A DNA stretch of 64,000 nt, from NCBI RefSeq assembly GCF_001633105.1, contig NZ_LUKZ01000013.1, positions 1 through 64,000 on the forward strand, given 5' to 3'. The stretch comes from Acidovorax sp. GW101-3H11 (GTDB taxonomy: Bacteria > Pseudomonadota > Gammaproteobacteria > Burkholderiales > Burkholderiaceae_C). Position 1 is the first letter of the stretch, and every line of letters begins with the position of its first letter. The notes under the pieces were generated by a model that ran no database searches, was not told the DNA's origin, and saw only the letters and a list, made by a program, of their open reading frames with translations. The translations under genes were made by a program, and so were the position numbers. This document shows positions 7,551 to 15,562 of this stretch, in pieces.

Positions 7551-8942
7551 TCATCCTTCCAGCATCTCCACCCGCAGCGCCGCCACGGGCCCGGCCACGG
7601 CGGGGTGTGCGGCCAGCGCGTGCACGGCCAGGTCCACGGTGCTTTGCGCCACCGCGTCTGTCAGCACCAGCACCTGCGGCCCTGCGCCAGCGGGAGCGGC
7701 TTTTTCGCAGGCCAGCTCCACACGCGCCACCGGCACCTGCTGCGCCGCCAGCCAGGCGCCCACGGCCTCAATCTGCTGGGCCTGGTGCACGGGCACACGC
7801 AGGTAGTGGCGCGTGTGCACGGCGGCGCGCGGCAGCACGGCCAGGTTGTTGTTGACCGCGTCGGCGTGGAACCCCAGGTGCGGCACCCGCTGCGCGGCGT
7901 GGGTGCCCTGCAGCCGCGCGACATCCACCAGGTCGGCAATCACGGCCGACGCTGTTGGCTCCGACCCCGCACCCGCGCCGTAGTACATCGTCACGCCCGA
8001 GGCATCGCCCTTCACCATCACGGCGTTCATGGACCCGTTCACGTGGGCCAGCAAATGCGTGGCGGGCACCAGCGCGGGCTGCACGCGCAGCTCGACGCCT
8101 TCCGCATCGCCGTCCTTGCGCCGCTTGGCCACGCCCAAGAGCTTGATGCGATAGCCCAGCTGCTCGGCACAGGCCACGTCCAGGCCTTGCAGCGCGGTGA
8201 TGCCCTCCACCTGCGCATCGGCAAACCGCACCGGCATGCCAAACGCATTGGCCGCCAGCAGCGAGATCTTGTGCGCTGCGTCGATGCCCTCGATGTCGAA
8301 CGTCGGGTCCGCCTCGGCATAGCCCAGCGCCTGGGCCTGGGTCAGCGCCTCGGCAAAGCCCACGCCCTCATCGCGCATCTTGCTCAGGATGAAATTGGTG
8401 GTGCCGTTGATGATGCCCGCCACCCACTCGATGCGGTTGGCGGTGAGGCCCTCGCGCAGCGCCTTCACGATGGGGATGCTGACGGCCACCGCGCCTTCAT
8501 AGGCCACGGCCACGCCGTGCTGGCGCGCGGCCGCAAAGATCTCGTTGCCATGCTCGGCCAGCAGCGCCTTGTTGGCGGTGACCACATGTTTGCCCGCGCG
8601 GATGGCGGCCAGCACCCAGTCGCGCGCGGGGCCGGTGCCGCCAGCGGCCTCCACCAGCACATCCACGTCGGGGTGTGTGGCGACCTGCATGGGGTCATTG
8701 GTCAAGGCCACGTCCTTGCCCACCACGCTCATCGCGCGGGCCAGGCTGCGGGCGCAGACCACCACCAGCTTGATGCCCCGCCCTGCGCGGCCGGCAATCA
8801 GCGCCTGGTTGCGTGCCAGCACGCGAAAGGTGCCCGCGCCCACGGTGCCAATGCCAATCATGCCCACGCGCAGGGGGCGCATGGCCGTGGCGGACGACGG
8901 CAACGATGGGGCTTCGAGGGACTGGACAGGATCGCGGTACAT
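7551..8942 (-). CDS. hom: Homoserine dehydrogenase
   Basis: 463 residues from the ATG at 8942; an internal ATG at 8882 (MRPLRVGMIGIG) would give the more usual 443 residues. It reduces aspartate semialdehyde to homoserine with NAD(P)H, at the branch to threonine and methionine. RVGMIGIGTVGAGTF is the Rossmann nucleotide motif, VEAAGGTGPARDWVLAAI and ITANKAL-type VVTANKALLAEHG follow, and GIINGTTNFILSKM plus ADPTFDIEGIDAAHK are catalytic-domain signatures. The last 80 residues form an ACT-like regulatory domain. No thrC follows, unlike many betaproteobacteria. A terminator-type hairpin and a Thr/Ile-rich mini-ORF lie upstream, suggesting attenuation. Confidence 0.95.
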   Translation of the reverse strand: MYRDPVQSLEAPSLPSSATAMRPLRVGMIGIGTVGAGTFRVLARNQALIAGRAGRGIKLVVVCARSLARAMSVVGKDVALTNDPMQVATHPDVDVLVEAAGGTGPARDWVLAAIRAGKHVVTANKALLAEHGNEIFAAARQHGVAVAYEGAVAVSIPIVKALREGLTANRIEWVAGIINGTTNFILSKMRDEGVGFAEALTQAQALGYAEADPTFDIEGIDAAHKISLLAANAFGMPVRFADAQVEGITALQGLDVACAEQLGYRIKLLGVAKRRKDGDAEGVELRVQPALVPATHLLAHVNGSMNAVMVKGDASGVTMYYGAGAGSEPTASAVIADLVDVARLQGTHAAQRVPHLGFHADAVNNNLAVLPRAAVHTRHYLRVPVHQAQQIEAVGAWLAAQQVPVARVELACEKAAPAGAGPQVLVLTDAVAQSTVDLAVHALAAHPAVAGPVAALRVEMLEG

Positions 8943-8971
8943 GGACTTCTCCGGCTAACGAACAAACAAAA

Positions 8972-8996
8972 AAACCCAGCTGCCAGAGCTGGGTTT
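8972..8996 (-). terminator. Intrinsic terminator in the hom leader (probable attenuator)
   Basis: On the minus strand a perfect 10-bp stem, AAACCCAGCT/AGCTGGGTTT, with a 5-base loop is followed by an uninterrupted run of T residues. It ends about 25 bases before the hom start codon, so it can only stop transcription before hom is read. That placement is characteristic of an attenuator rather than of a gene end. Confidence 0.8.
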
Positions 8997-9031
8997 CGTG
9001 CATTCGTCTTGGGGGAGAAGAGAGCGATCAC

Positions 9032-9075
9032 CAGGTGGCTGCCGAAACGGCCACCTGCGCGTGCTCAGGTGGCCG
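9032..9075 (-). promoter_or_regulatory. Mutually exclusive hairpins in the hom leader
   Basis: The segment 9048-9057 can pair with 9066-9075 (perfect 10 bp, CGGCCACCTG type, loop 8) or with 9032-9039 (8 bp, loop 10), but not both at once. The 9066-9075 arm overlaps the last codons of the Thr/Ile leader ORF, so a stalled or finishing ribosome would decide which hairpin forms. How this is wired to the terminator at 8972-8996 is not resolved. Confidence 0.6.
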
Positions 9076-9097
9076 CGGCGGTAATGGTGGTAATCAT
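9065..9097 (-). CDS. Threonine/isoleucine-rich leader peptide of hom
   Basis: Ten codons from the ATG at 9097: Met, Ile, Thr, Thr, Ile, Thr, Ala, Ala, Ala, Thr, stop. Four threonine and two isoleucine codons in ten mirror the logic of the enterobacterial thrL leader. The reading frame is open further upstream to an ATG at 9193 (42 codons in all), so the true start is uncertain; no start has a strong ribosome-binding site. Position after a candidate promoter and before alternative hairpins and a terminator supports the call. Confidence 0.6.
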   Translation of the reverse strand: MITTITAAAT

Positions 9098-9209
9098 TCG
9101 TGCACCCATCGCCCGCGTGAACGCGCACTGCATCATGCCCATGCCTTGGAAGGCAGCGGCGTGTGCGGTGGAGGGGATGGAGGTGTACGGCATGAAGGGC
9201 GCAGTGTAA
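9085..9209 (+). other. Short conserved element, copy 1 (possible small ORF with IMPMPWKAAA motif)
   Basis: On the plus strand an open frame from the ATG at 9085 encodes 41 residues including IIRAPIARV, IMPMPWKAAA and EVYGMKG, then stops at 9209. A second copy at 11645-11806 keeps the same order of motifs, with about 17 of 30 core residues identical and several conservative changes. I do not recognise the family and see no convincing ribosome-binding site. It lies antisense to the hom leader. Confidence 0.35.
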
Positions 9210-9231
9210 CCCAGGCGGTTTGTCAGGCCAA
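9203..9231 (-). promoter_or_regulatory. Candidate promoter for the hom leader transcript
   Basis: On the minus strand TTGGCC (9226-9231) and TACACT (9203-9208) are separated by 17 bases. The -35 half overlaps the end of the M48 peptidase gene. Initiation near 9196 would give a leader of about 250 bases. Confidence 0.35.
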
Positions 9232-9975
9232 TTGTTCCCGCAAGCGGCTGGCGCGGTCCTTCGGTGCCGGGTGGGTGGACAGGAAGCTGCTGGAGCTATC
9301 GCCGGACAAAGAGGCCAGCTTTTCCAGTGCAGTCACGCAGGCCTGCGGGTTGTATTTTTTTGCCTTCATGAACTTCAGCGCATAGTCATCTGCCTCGCGC
9401 TCGTTGGATTGGGAGTGCTGCGCGTTGACCACTTTTTCGAACAGATTGCCCAGCTCGGTGCTGGCCAGCGCGCCTGCGCGCGTGTTGCTCGATTCCACGC
9501 CTTTGCGCAGTGCGCTGGTGCGCAGTGCCGCCTGCATGCGCGATTTGGAGTGACCGCTTTTGACGTGACCGATTTCGTGACCGATGACATAGCGGACTTC
9601 GTCGTCGGTGAATGCGTCCATCAGTCCCGAATACACACGGATGGTGCCGTTGGCCATGGCAAACGCATTGATCTGCGGTGTGACATAGACCTTGAAGTTC
9701 AACCGCATTCCATCGTAAGTTTGCAGACCCGTCACCATCTTGGTCAGGCGCTTGGCATAGGCGTTGCTGCCGGGGGCCACGGAGCTTTGGCTGTCCATCT
9801 GCACGGTTACCTGGTCAAAGTACTTGTTGAGTTCTTCGTCGGTGATGGACTCGGCTTTCACCAGGTCCTGCCCGGCCTCCAGTGCCTTGCCAAAGTTGAA
9901 CTGGGCCCACACGGGAGAAACGGCACTGATGCCGGAGGCGAGTGTTGCAAGAGTGATCAGGTCGCGGCGATTCAT
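9223..9975 (-). CDS. M48-family metallopeptidase (LoiP/YggG-like), secreted
   Basis: 250 residues from the ATG at 9975. The N-terminus MNRRDLITLATLASG followed by an Ala-rich stretch looks like a signal peptide, and the Arg pair makes Tat export possible. The zinc motif is in VIGHEIGHVKSGH (HExxH), with the third ligand region NEREADDYALKFM. These are characteristic of periplasmic Zn peptidases that degrade damaged envelope proteins. The C-terminus STHPAPKDRASRLREQL is the family's usual ending. It is divergent from a second M48 gene across 294 bases. Confidence 0.88.
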   Translation of the reverse strand: MNRRDLITLATLASGISAVSPVWAQFNFGKALEAGQDLVKAESITDEELNKYFDQVTVQMDSQSSVAPGSNAYAKRLTKMVTGLQTYDGMRLNFKVYVTPQINAFAMANGTIRVYSGLMDAFTDDEVRYVIGHEIGHVKSGHSKSRMQAALRTSALRKGVESSNTRAGALASTELGNLFEKVVNAQHSQSNEREADDYALKFMKAKKYNPQACVTALEKLASLSGDSSSSFLSTHPAPKDRASRLREQLA

Positions 9976-10269
9976 GGGTAAAAGTCTTTTTTGAAGTGGG
10001 TCGTACAAGCTGTCCCTTACAGCAGGCGAGCGAAATGTACATAAAGCCAGTGCTGGCGTTGACACCTCGAATGCAACCAAAGTAACCATGTGTGAACTTT
10101 GTCATGCCCGGCTGCTGTTTTTCTTGTGGCCGCTTCGTGCCTCAGTGAATAGTCACGTCCTTCGGCGTCCGTGGTTTGCCCGGCCTGCAGAAATCCATAA
10201 CAATGCGCGCCGCAGAAAGTTGTGCGCGGACATCGCATCCGTGTGAAGCATCCAAGAGAGGGAGAAAAA
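9976..10269. promoter_or_regulatory. Divergent intergenic region between two M48 peptidase genes
   Basis: 294 bases without a credible gene. A TTGACA at 10059-10064 followed 18 bases later by TAACCA (10083-10088) is a candidate rightward promoter. No operator-like repeat was recognised. Confidence 0.4.
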
Positions 10270-11580
10270 ATGGTGGGCTTACGCAGCAGCAGCAGCCGTG
10301 CATTCACGGGCAGCCTGGTGCTTCTGGGGTTTTTGGGCATGGCCCAGGCTCAAGAAGAGGCAATGATCAAGCGTGCAACGCAGCTACGCGCCGCACCGGG
10401 GGACACCAGTAGCGCGTTGGCAGACCTGGCCGCAAGCGCCAAGGTCACGCGCACCGCACAGCGCCAGGGGGCATGGGTACAGGTCCGTGCCGAGTCCGGA
10501 GCCACGGGCTGGATCCACATGTTCGACATCGGCACGCCAGCGCGTGACAACGCCGCAGCCAGCGCGTTGCGCGCTGTGGGCAACCCGTTGGGTGGGGTTG
10601 GCTCTACCGCAGTGTCCACGTCCACCGTGGGGATCCGCGGTCTGGGCGAAGGCAATGTGTCGCAGTCTGTGGGTGCAAGCGGACGTGGTGTGACGCAAAG
10701 TCAGGGCATGGGCCAGGCGGACCGCCTGCGCGTGACGGCCAATGAGGCGCGCGCCTTTGCTGCTGCGGCGGCATTGCAGCCACGCCGGGTAGATGCGCTG
10801 CCTGTGACGCATTTCGCCGCCGCCGCAGCAGCAGAAGCCTCCAGCGTGGCCTCGGCAGCCGCCCCAGCCGCATCAGACGCCCACAGCGCGATGAATGCCC
10901 TGCTGCAGGCTGCGGACAGCGTGACCGAGGCGCAAGAGATCGAACTGGGCCGCCAGATGGCTGTGCTGTTGCTGCAAGGCAAGCCGCTGGACCCGGCGCC
11001 GGAGATGCAGCGTTACGTCAATCTTCTGGGCCGCTGGGTCAGTCTGCAGTCGAGCCGCCCTCAACTTCCATGGACCTTCGTGGTGGTGGATGAATCGGAC
11101 TTCAACGCCTACAGCACCCCTGGAGGCTACGTGTTCCTGACCCGTGGCCTGGTGGACCGTTGCGCAGACGAGGCTGAGTTGGCCGGCGTCCTGGCGCATG
11201 AGATTGCCCACGTTACATCCAGGCACCACCTGCGCGCCATGCACAGCGCGGCACGCAGCGGCAAGGTGTCTCCCAGCCTCACGGCACTGGCCCGCCATAC
11301 CCACACGCTGGGTCTGGGCGCTGAGGCCGAGCACGCTGCCGACCGCGAGGCCGTGGTGCTGGCTGCGCGTGCCGGGCTGGACTCGTTCGGCCTGGTGTCT
11401 GCGCTGGTGCAGCTGAACGCATTGGGTGACAGCGATCTGCAGTTTGCGGACGCGCATCCCCAAAGTCGCCTGCGGCTGGACCATCTGGAGCGCGCCATGG
11501 CGCAACCGATCCATCCTGCGGCAGGTGCTGCAGCGCCCGTCACCATCGACGAGCGGCTGGCATCGCATGCTGTGAAGTAA
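10270..11580 (+). CDS. M48-family metallopeptidase with N-terminal SH3-type domain
   Basis: 436 residues from the ATG at 10270, chosen because GAGAGGGAG lies just upstream; earlier in-frame starts lack this. A signal peptide (FTGSLVLLGFLGMAQAQ) is followed by a bacterial SH3-like segment (ATQLRAAPGDTSSALADL, QGAWVQVRAESGATGWIH) at about residues 35-90. A low-complexity Ala-rich linker follows, then the M48 domain: YSTPGGYVFLTRGLV, the zinc site LAHEIAHVTSRHH (about residues 310-320), and AEHAADREAVVLA. The SH3 part may anchor the protease to the cell wall. It is the divergent partner of the M48 gene at 9223-9975. Confidence 0.87.
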   Translation: MVGLRSSSSRAFTGSLVLLGFLGMAQAQEEAMIKRATQLRAAPGDTSSALADLAASAKVTRTAQRQGAWVQVRAESGATGWIHMFDIGTPARDNAAASALRAVGNPLGGVGSTAVSTSTVGIRGLGEGNVSQSVGASGRGVTQSQGMGQADRLRVTANEARAFAAAAALQPRRVDALPVTHFAAAAAAEASSVASAAAPAASDAHSAMNALLQAADSVTEAQEIELGRQMAVLLLQGKPLDPAPEMQRYVNLLGRWVSLQSSRPQLPWTFVVVDESDFNAYSTPGGYVFLTRGLVDRCADEAELAGVLAHEIAHVTSRHHLRAMHSAARSGKVSPSLTALARHTHTLGLGAEAEHAADREAVVLAARAGLDSFGLVSALVQLNALGDSDLQFADAHPQSRLRLDHLERAMAQPIHPAAGAAAPVTIDERLASHAVK

Positions 11581-11644
11581 GAAGGGCTTGGTGCTTGGCT
11601 GGCGCGCGCCGCGCTCGCCTCTGTGCGCACCATGCCTTCCTTGG

Positions 11645-11806
11645 ATGGATCGGGGCGTGGCCATCATTCACCCACCCATTGCCCACTTTTCATCCTCTGC
11701 CCGCGTGAGTGCGTACCGCATCATGCCCATGCCCTGGAAGGCGGCGGCGAGTGTGAATGAGGCGCTGCAGCTGTACGACCTGAAAAAGGGATTGCCTTGG
11801 ATTTGA
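11645..11806 (+). other. Short conserved element, copy 2 (possible small ORF with IMPMPWKAAA motif)
   Basis: 53 codons from the ATG at 11645. Motifs VAIIHPPIAH, ARVSAYRIMPMPWKAAA and [11 protein letters not shown] align with the element at 9085-9209. Within the shared block several base changes are silent in this frame (CCT/CCC, GCA/GCG), consistent with protein-level selection, although the opposite frame is also partly conserved. No ribosome-binding site is obvious and the function is unknown. Confidence 0.35.
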
Positions 11807-11817
11807 GCCCGTGTCCG

Positions 11818-12090
11818 TCAGCTCGCCTCAGTCGGGCCGTCGTGCCTGGCTTTACCAGCCGCCTCCACACGCACCATGCGGATCGCATCGAACGGGCAGC
11901 GCACCGCACACAGCGCGCACCCGGTGCAGCCCAGCGCATCGTGCAGGGTGGAGCACTTGGGGCCCCAGGGCTCCGGGCCCGGCACCTGCAGCGACAGCAC
12001 ATGGGGTGGGCACACCGCCACGCACCAGCCGCAGCCGGTGCAGCGCTGCGGGTCGATGGTGGGCAGGGCCTTGGGGGTTGTGGTGGTCAT
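11818..12090 (-). CDS. Ferredoxin with two [4Fe-4S] clusters
   Basis: 90 residues from the ATG at 12090. Two complete cluster motifs are visible: [14 protein letters not shown] near residue 17 and [16 protein letters not shown] near residue 56. The protein is a small soluble electron carrier of the bacterial-type 2[4Fe-4S] family. The redox partner is not indicated by neighbours; the divergent gene is acylphosphatase. Confidence 0.9.
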   Translation of the reverse strand: MTTTTPKALPTIDPQRCTGCGWCVAVCPPHVLSLQVPGPEPWGPKCSTLHDALGCTGCALCAVRCPFDAIRMVRVEAAGKARHDGPTEAS

Positions 12091-12159
12091 GGCGCGTCGT
12101 GTTGTGGGCAGTGTGCCGCTGGCGCGTGCACTGCACAAGGCAAGCGCTACAGTGCCGCC

Positions 12160-12462
12160 ATGAACGCAGAACTCCATTCCACCGTCACCCGCCATCTGTT
12201 GATCACCGGCCATGTGCAGGGCGTGGGCTACCGCTGGTCCCTGGTGCAGGCCGCCCAGCGCCTGGGCGTGACGGGCTGGGTGCGCAACCGCCAGGATGGC
12301 CGCGTGGAAGCCTGCGCCTGGGGCCCGGAGCCCGCCGTGCGGGCCCTCATCGACTGGGCGCACCAGGGGCCGGAACATGCGCGGGTGGACCGCGTGGTGG
12401 TGGGCAATGTGCCCGATGGTGGCGAGGCCCCGCAGGGCTTTGTGCAGCGCGAGACGGTGTAG
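12160..12462 (+). CDS. acyP: Acylphosphatase
   Basis: 100 residues from the ATG at 12160. It hydrolyses acyl phosphates. The signature [18 protein letters not shown] carries the phosphate-binding loop and catalytic arginine, and [20 protein letters not shown] carries the catalytic asparagine. Length is normal for the family. It is a single gene between the divergent ferredoxin and a convergent DUF72 gene 19 bases away. Confidence 0.93.
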   Translation: MNAELHSTVTRHLLITGHVQGVGYRWSLVQAAQRLGVTGWVRNRQDGRVEACAWGPEPAVRALIDWAHQGPEHARVDRVVVGNVPDGGEAPQGFVQRETV

Positions 12463-12481
12463 CTGCGCCGCTGCCCCACTG

Positions 12482-13276
12482 CTACGCGCGCAGGCCCAGT
12501 TGCCTGAGCAACTCCATCGCCCCCGCAGGCGCCCGCTCCTTGGCGCCGTTGATGAAGTACACAAACACATCGCGCGGCCGCTCGCCGCTGGTCCAGGTGC
12601 GCACGCCCTGCGCCCACTGCGCAATCGCATCGACGGTGTAGCCCGTGGGCACATCGGCCTGGCTGCGCATCAGCCGCAGGTAGGCAAAGTCGGCCCCTGC
12701 ATCCGCGATGGCCGGAAATTGGTCGGAGTCGGTGTACACAGGCACGCAGCCATAGCGGCGCGCGAGTGCCACAAACTCTGGCGCCGCAAAACTGGGGTGG
12801 CGCACATCCAGCGCGTGGCGCAGCAGCAGGCCATCCACCTGCTGCGGCAGCAGGGCCAGAAAGGCCTCGAAGTCGCCCGGTTCAAACACCTTGGTCGGCA
12901 TGAACTGCCACACGATGGGACCGAGCTTGTCTTTCAGTTCCGAGATGCCGCTCTCCACAAACCGCGTGATCGAATCGCCCGCATCCGCCAGCACGCGCCG
13001 GTGCGTCGCAAAGCGATTGGCCTTGAGCGAGAACATGAAGCCTTCGGGCGTTTCGTCATGCCACTTGGCAAAGGTGGGTGGTTTAAAGGTGCTGTAGTAG
13101 GTGCCGTTGACCTCGATCGCCGTGAGCTGTCGGCTGGCGTATTGCAGCTCCTTGCTGTGCGCCAGCCCTGCGGGGTAGAAGTTGCCGCGCCAGGGCTCGA
13201 AGGTCCAGCCGCCAATGCCGACGCAGATGCGTGGGTGGCTGTCGCTGGTCTCGCGGTTGCCGGCAGAGATGTCCAC
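12482..13276 (-). CDS. DUF72 (YecE-like) family protein
   Basis: 264 residues from a GTG at 13276, supported by AAGGA about 8 bases upstream. ICVGIGGWTFEPWRGNFYP at the N-terminus, EVNGTYYSTFKPPTFAKW and FVYFINGAKERAPAGA near the C-terminus are the conserved blocks of this TIM-barrel family. No biochemical role is established. It lies 30 bases downstream of the histidine kinase gene on the same strand and may be read with the two-component operon. Confidence 0.85.
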   Translation of the reverse strand: MDISAGNRETSDSHPRICVGIGGWTFEPWRGNFYPAGLAHSKELQYASRQLTAIEVNGTYYSTFKPPTFAKWHDETPEGFMFSLKANRFATHRRVLADAGDSITRFVESGISELKDKLGPIVWQFMPTKVFEPGDFEAFLALLPQQVDGLLLRHALDVRHPSFAAPEFVALARRYGCVPVYTDSDQFPAIADAGADFAYLRLMRSQADVPTGYTVDAIAQWAQGVRTWTSGERPRDVFVYFINGAKERAPAGAMELLRQLGLRA

Positions 13277-13306
13277 AGCGTTGTCCTTCAGGAGTCCACG
13301 GAGCGG

Positions 13307-14629
13307 TCACTGTAGCAGCGGCGTGCCCGGCAGCTCCACCCGCGCCTCCAGCCCCTGCGCGCCGTCCGCGCGCGGCCCCAGCACCAGGCGCCCGCCCAGG
13401 GCCTGGGCCAGCTCGTTGGCAATGGCCAGGCCCAGGCCCGTGCCGCCCGTGCCCCGGTTGCGCGAATCCTCCAGCCGCACATAGGGCTGCAGCACGGCCG
13501 ACAGCGCTGCGGGCGGGATGCCCGGGCCATGGTCCAGCACACGCACCAGCCACTGGCCCGGCGCGCCCGCCTCCAGCGTCAGCTCGGCGGCGCCCGCGAA
13601 CTTGAGCGCGTTGTCCACCAGGTTGCACACCAGGCGGCGCAGGGCCTGCGGGCGGGTGTCGCAGGTCACATCCACTGCCTGCAGCAGGTGTACCGGCAGG
13701 CCGGCATCGGCGTAGTCGCGCGCAATGCTCTCCACCAGCGCGCGCAGGTCCACGCGCTGCGGTGGCTCGCGCACGGCCTGCGATGAGCGCGCATAGGCAA
13801 TGCCCTCCTCCACCAGCGACTGCATCTCGGCCAGGTCGGCATGCAGCTTGCCCTGCAGCACGGGGTCGTCCAGCAGGTCGGCGCGCAGGCGCAGGCGGGT
13901 GATGGGTGTTTGCAGGTCGTGCGAGACGGCGGCCAGGATCTGCATGCGCTCCTGCATGTGCGCCTGGATGCGCTGCTGCATGCGGTTGAACGCGGCGGCG
14001 GCGCGCACCACTTCGCGCGGGCCGTTTTCGGCCAGGGGCACGGTGGGGCGGTCGGCGCCCAGCGCATCGGCCGCGTCGGCCAGCGTGTTCAGGGGTCGCG
14101 TGGCCGCACGCACGGCCCAGGCACACAGGCCCACCAGCAGCGCCAGCTGCAGCGCCAGCGCGCCCAGCACCCAGGGCGATATCTGCAGCCGGGGCTCGTC
14201 CATGTCCACGGCCAGGGGTGTGCCGTCGGCCAGGCGCAGCTGCAGCCGCAGCTCGGTGCCGGGTACATGGGGGTCGATCACCTGCACCGGGCGGTCGGCA
14301 GGTAAGGTGGCCGCCACGGCGTTGGCAACAAGGCGCGCAAGTTGCGAGGGGTCTTCGGGGGCGTCCAGCGGTTCGGCCAGTGCAAAGCGGTAGTTGCGGC
14401 GCGCCAGCCGGTCCACCCACTGTGCGCGCTCGGTGGCAGGCAGGCGTTCCAGCATGGCGACCGAGCTGGCCACGTCGCTCGCGAAGTACGACACCATGGC
14501 CCGCCGCATGGTCATGCTGCGTTCGGTGAACGCGAGCACAAAGGTCAGCGCATGCGCCAGCGCCAGGCCCAGCGCCAGCACCAGCAGGATGCGCCCGAAC
14601 AGCGAGCGCGGCCACCCGCGCAGCGTCAT
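13307..14629 (-). CDS. Sensor histidine kinase of an OmpR-type two-component system
   Basis: 440 residues from the ATG at 14629. A membrane helix near residues 11-33 and another near 150-170 flank a periplasmic sensor of about 115 residues. A HAMP linker (RPLNTLADAADALG) precedes the phospho-acceptor helix AAVSHDLQTPITRLRL. The ATPase domain has NLVDNALKFA (N box), DHGPGIPPAAL (G1) and GTGGTGLGLAIA (G2). Its start overlaps the regulator's stop by 4 bases (ATGA), so the pair is translationally coupled. Confidence 0.92.
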   Translation of the reverse strand: MTLRGWPRSLFGRILLVLALGLALAHALTFVLAFTERSMTMRRAMVSYFASDVASSVAMLERLPATERAQWVDRLARRNYRFALAEPLDAPEDPSQLARLVANAVAATLPADRPVQVIDPHVPGTELRLQLRLADGTPLAVDMDEPRLQISPWVLGALALQLALLVGLCAWAVRAATRPLNTLADAADALGADRPTVPLAENGPREVVRAAAAFNRMQQRIQAHMQERMQILAAVSHDLQTPITRLRLRADLLDDPVLQGKLHADLAEMQSLVEEGIAYARSSQAVREPPQRVDLRALVESIARDYADAGLPVHLLQAVDVTCDTRPQALRRLVCNLVDNALKFAGAAELTLEAGAPGQWLVRVLDHGPGIPPAALSAVLQPYVRLEDSRNRGTGGTGLGLAIANELAQALGGRLVLGPRADGAQGLEARVELPGTPLLQ

Positions 14630-15384
14630 GGCGCAGCCTCCTGGGAGGCTGACGCGGCGTGCACGTCGGCGCAGAACACATAGCCCTCGTTGCGCACCGT
14701 CTTGATGTAGCGCGAGCCGCGTGCGCCATCCCCCAGCCGCTGGCGCACGCGGCTGACCAGGAGGTCGATGGAGCGGTCAAAGACATCGGCGTCGCGCCCC
14801 TGCGTGAGCTGTAGTAGCTGGTCGCGTGTGAGGATGCGCTGCGGGTGGTCCAGCAGCACACGCAGCAGCCGGTATTCGGCGCCCGACAGCGCCACCACCG
14901 CGCCGGTGGCATCGAGCAGGTGGCGCGCCGTGGTGTCCAGCCGCCAGTCGCCAAACGCGAGGTGGCGCGCGGGCTCGCCCACGGCCAGGTTGGGCGGCAG
15001 CATGCGCGTGCGCCGCAGCACGGCGTGGAGGCGCGCCAGCAGCTCGCGCGCGGCGAAGGGTTTGGTCAGGTAGTCGTCGGCGCCCAGCTCCAGGCCCAGG
15101 ATGCGGTCCGCCTCGTCGCTGCGCGCGGTGAGCATGATGATGGGCAGCGGCGGCGCACCGGGGCTGCGCAGCTCGCGGCACAGGGTGATGCCGTCGGTGC
15201 CGGGCAGCATCAGGTCCAGCACCAGCAGGTCGATGCGCTGCGTGGCCAGCACCTCGCGCATTTGCCGCCCGTCGGCCGCCACGCTCACCTGCAGGCCCTG
15301 GCGCTGCAGGTACTCGGCGGCCAGCTCGCGGATGCCGGCGTCGTCATCGACGATCAGGATGTGGTCGGGCGGGGGCGTCGTCAT
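14626..15384 (-). CDS. OmpR-family response regulator
   Basis: 252 residues from the ATG at 15384; an ATG at 15393 adds three residues but has worse spacing to the nearest purine-rich stretch. The receiver domain shows ILIVDDDAGIREL, the phosphorylated aspartate in LLVLDLMLPGTDG, and LGADDYLTKPF. The C-terminal winged helix has LSGAEYRLLRVLLDHP, DVFDRSIDLLVSRVRQRLG and YIKTVRNEGYVF. It is divergent from the DUF2147-ccdA-thioredoxin operon, which is therefore the best candidate target. Confidence 0.93.
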   Translation of the reverse strand: MTTPPPDHILIVDDDAGIRELAAEYLQRQGLQVSVAADGRQMREVLATQRIDLLVLDLMLPGTDGITLCRELRSPGAPPLPIIMLTARSDEADRILGLELGADDYLTKPFAARELLARLHAVLRRTRMLPPNLAVGEPARHLAFGDWRLDTTARHLLDATGAVVALSGAEYRLLRVLLDHPQRILTRDQLLQLTQGRDADVFDRSIDLLVSRVRQRLGDGARGSRYIKTVRNEGYVFCADVHAASASQEAAP

Positions 15385-15448
15385 GGCGGCCATTGTCCGG
15401 GCTTTGGCGGCGCTGTGTTGGGGCAACGCAGGCCCGTATGTATCTGAA

Positions 15449-15473
15449 CTTGTCTGCCCGGTGTCCCGACAAG
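15449..15473. promoter_or_regulatory. Inverted repeat in the regulator/DUF2147 intergenic region
   Basis: CTTGTC and GACAAG are separated by 13 bases, midway in the 178-base divergent gap. A further TTGTCTG/CAGACAA pair spans 15450-15518. These could be binding sites for the response regulator, but OmpR-type regulators more often use direct repeats, so this is tentative. Confidence 0.25.
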
Positions 15474-15562
15474 CGTGCATACCAAAAGCCCCTGGCCAGA
15501 CAAACCACCGATACCTGCGCTGGCTTCAATGGCGTCTTCCTGAACTTCACGAGGACCTTGCC

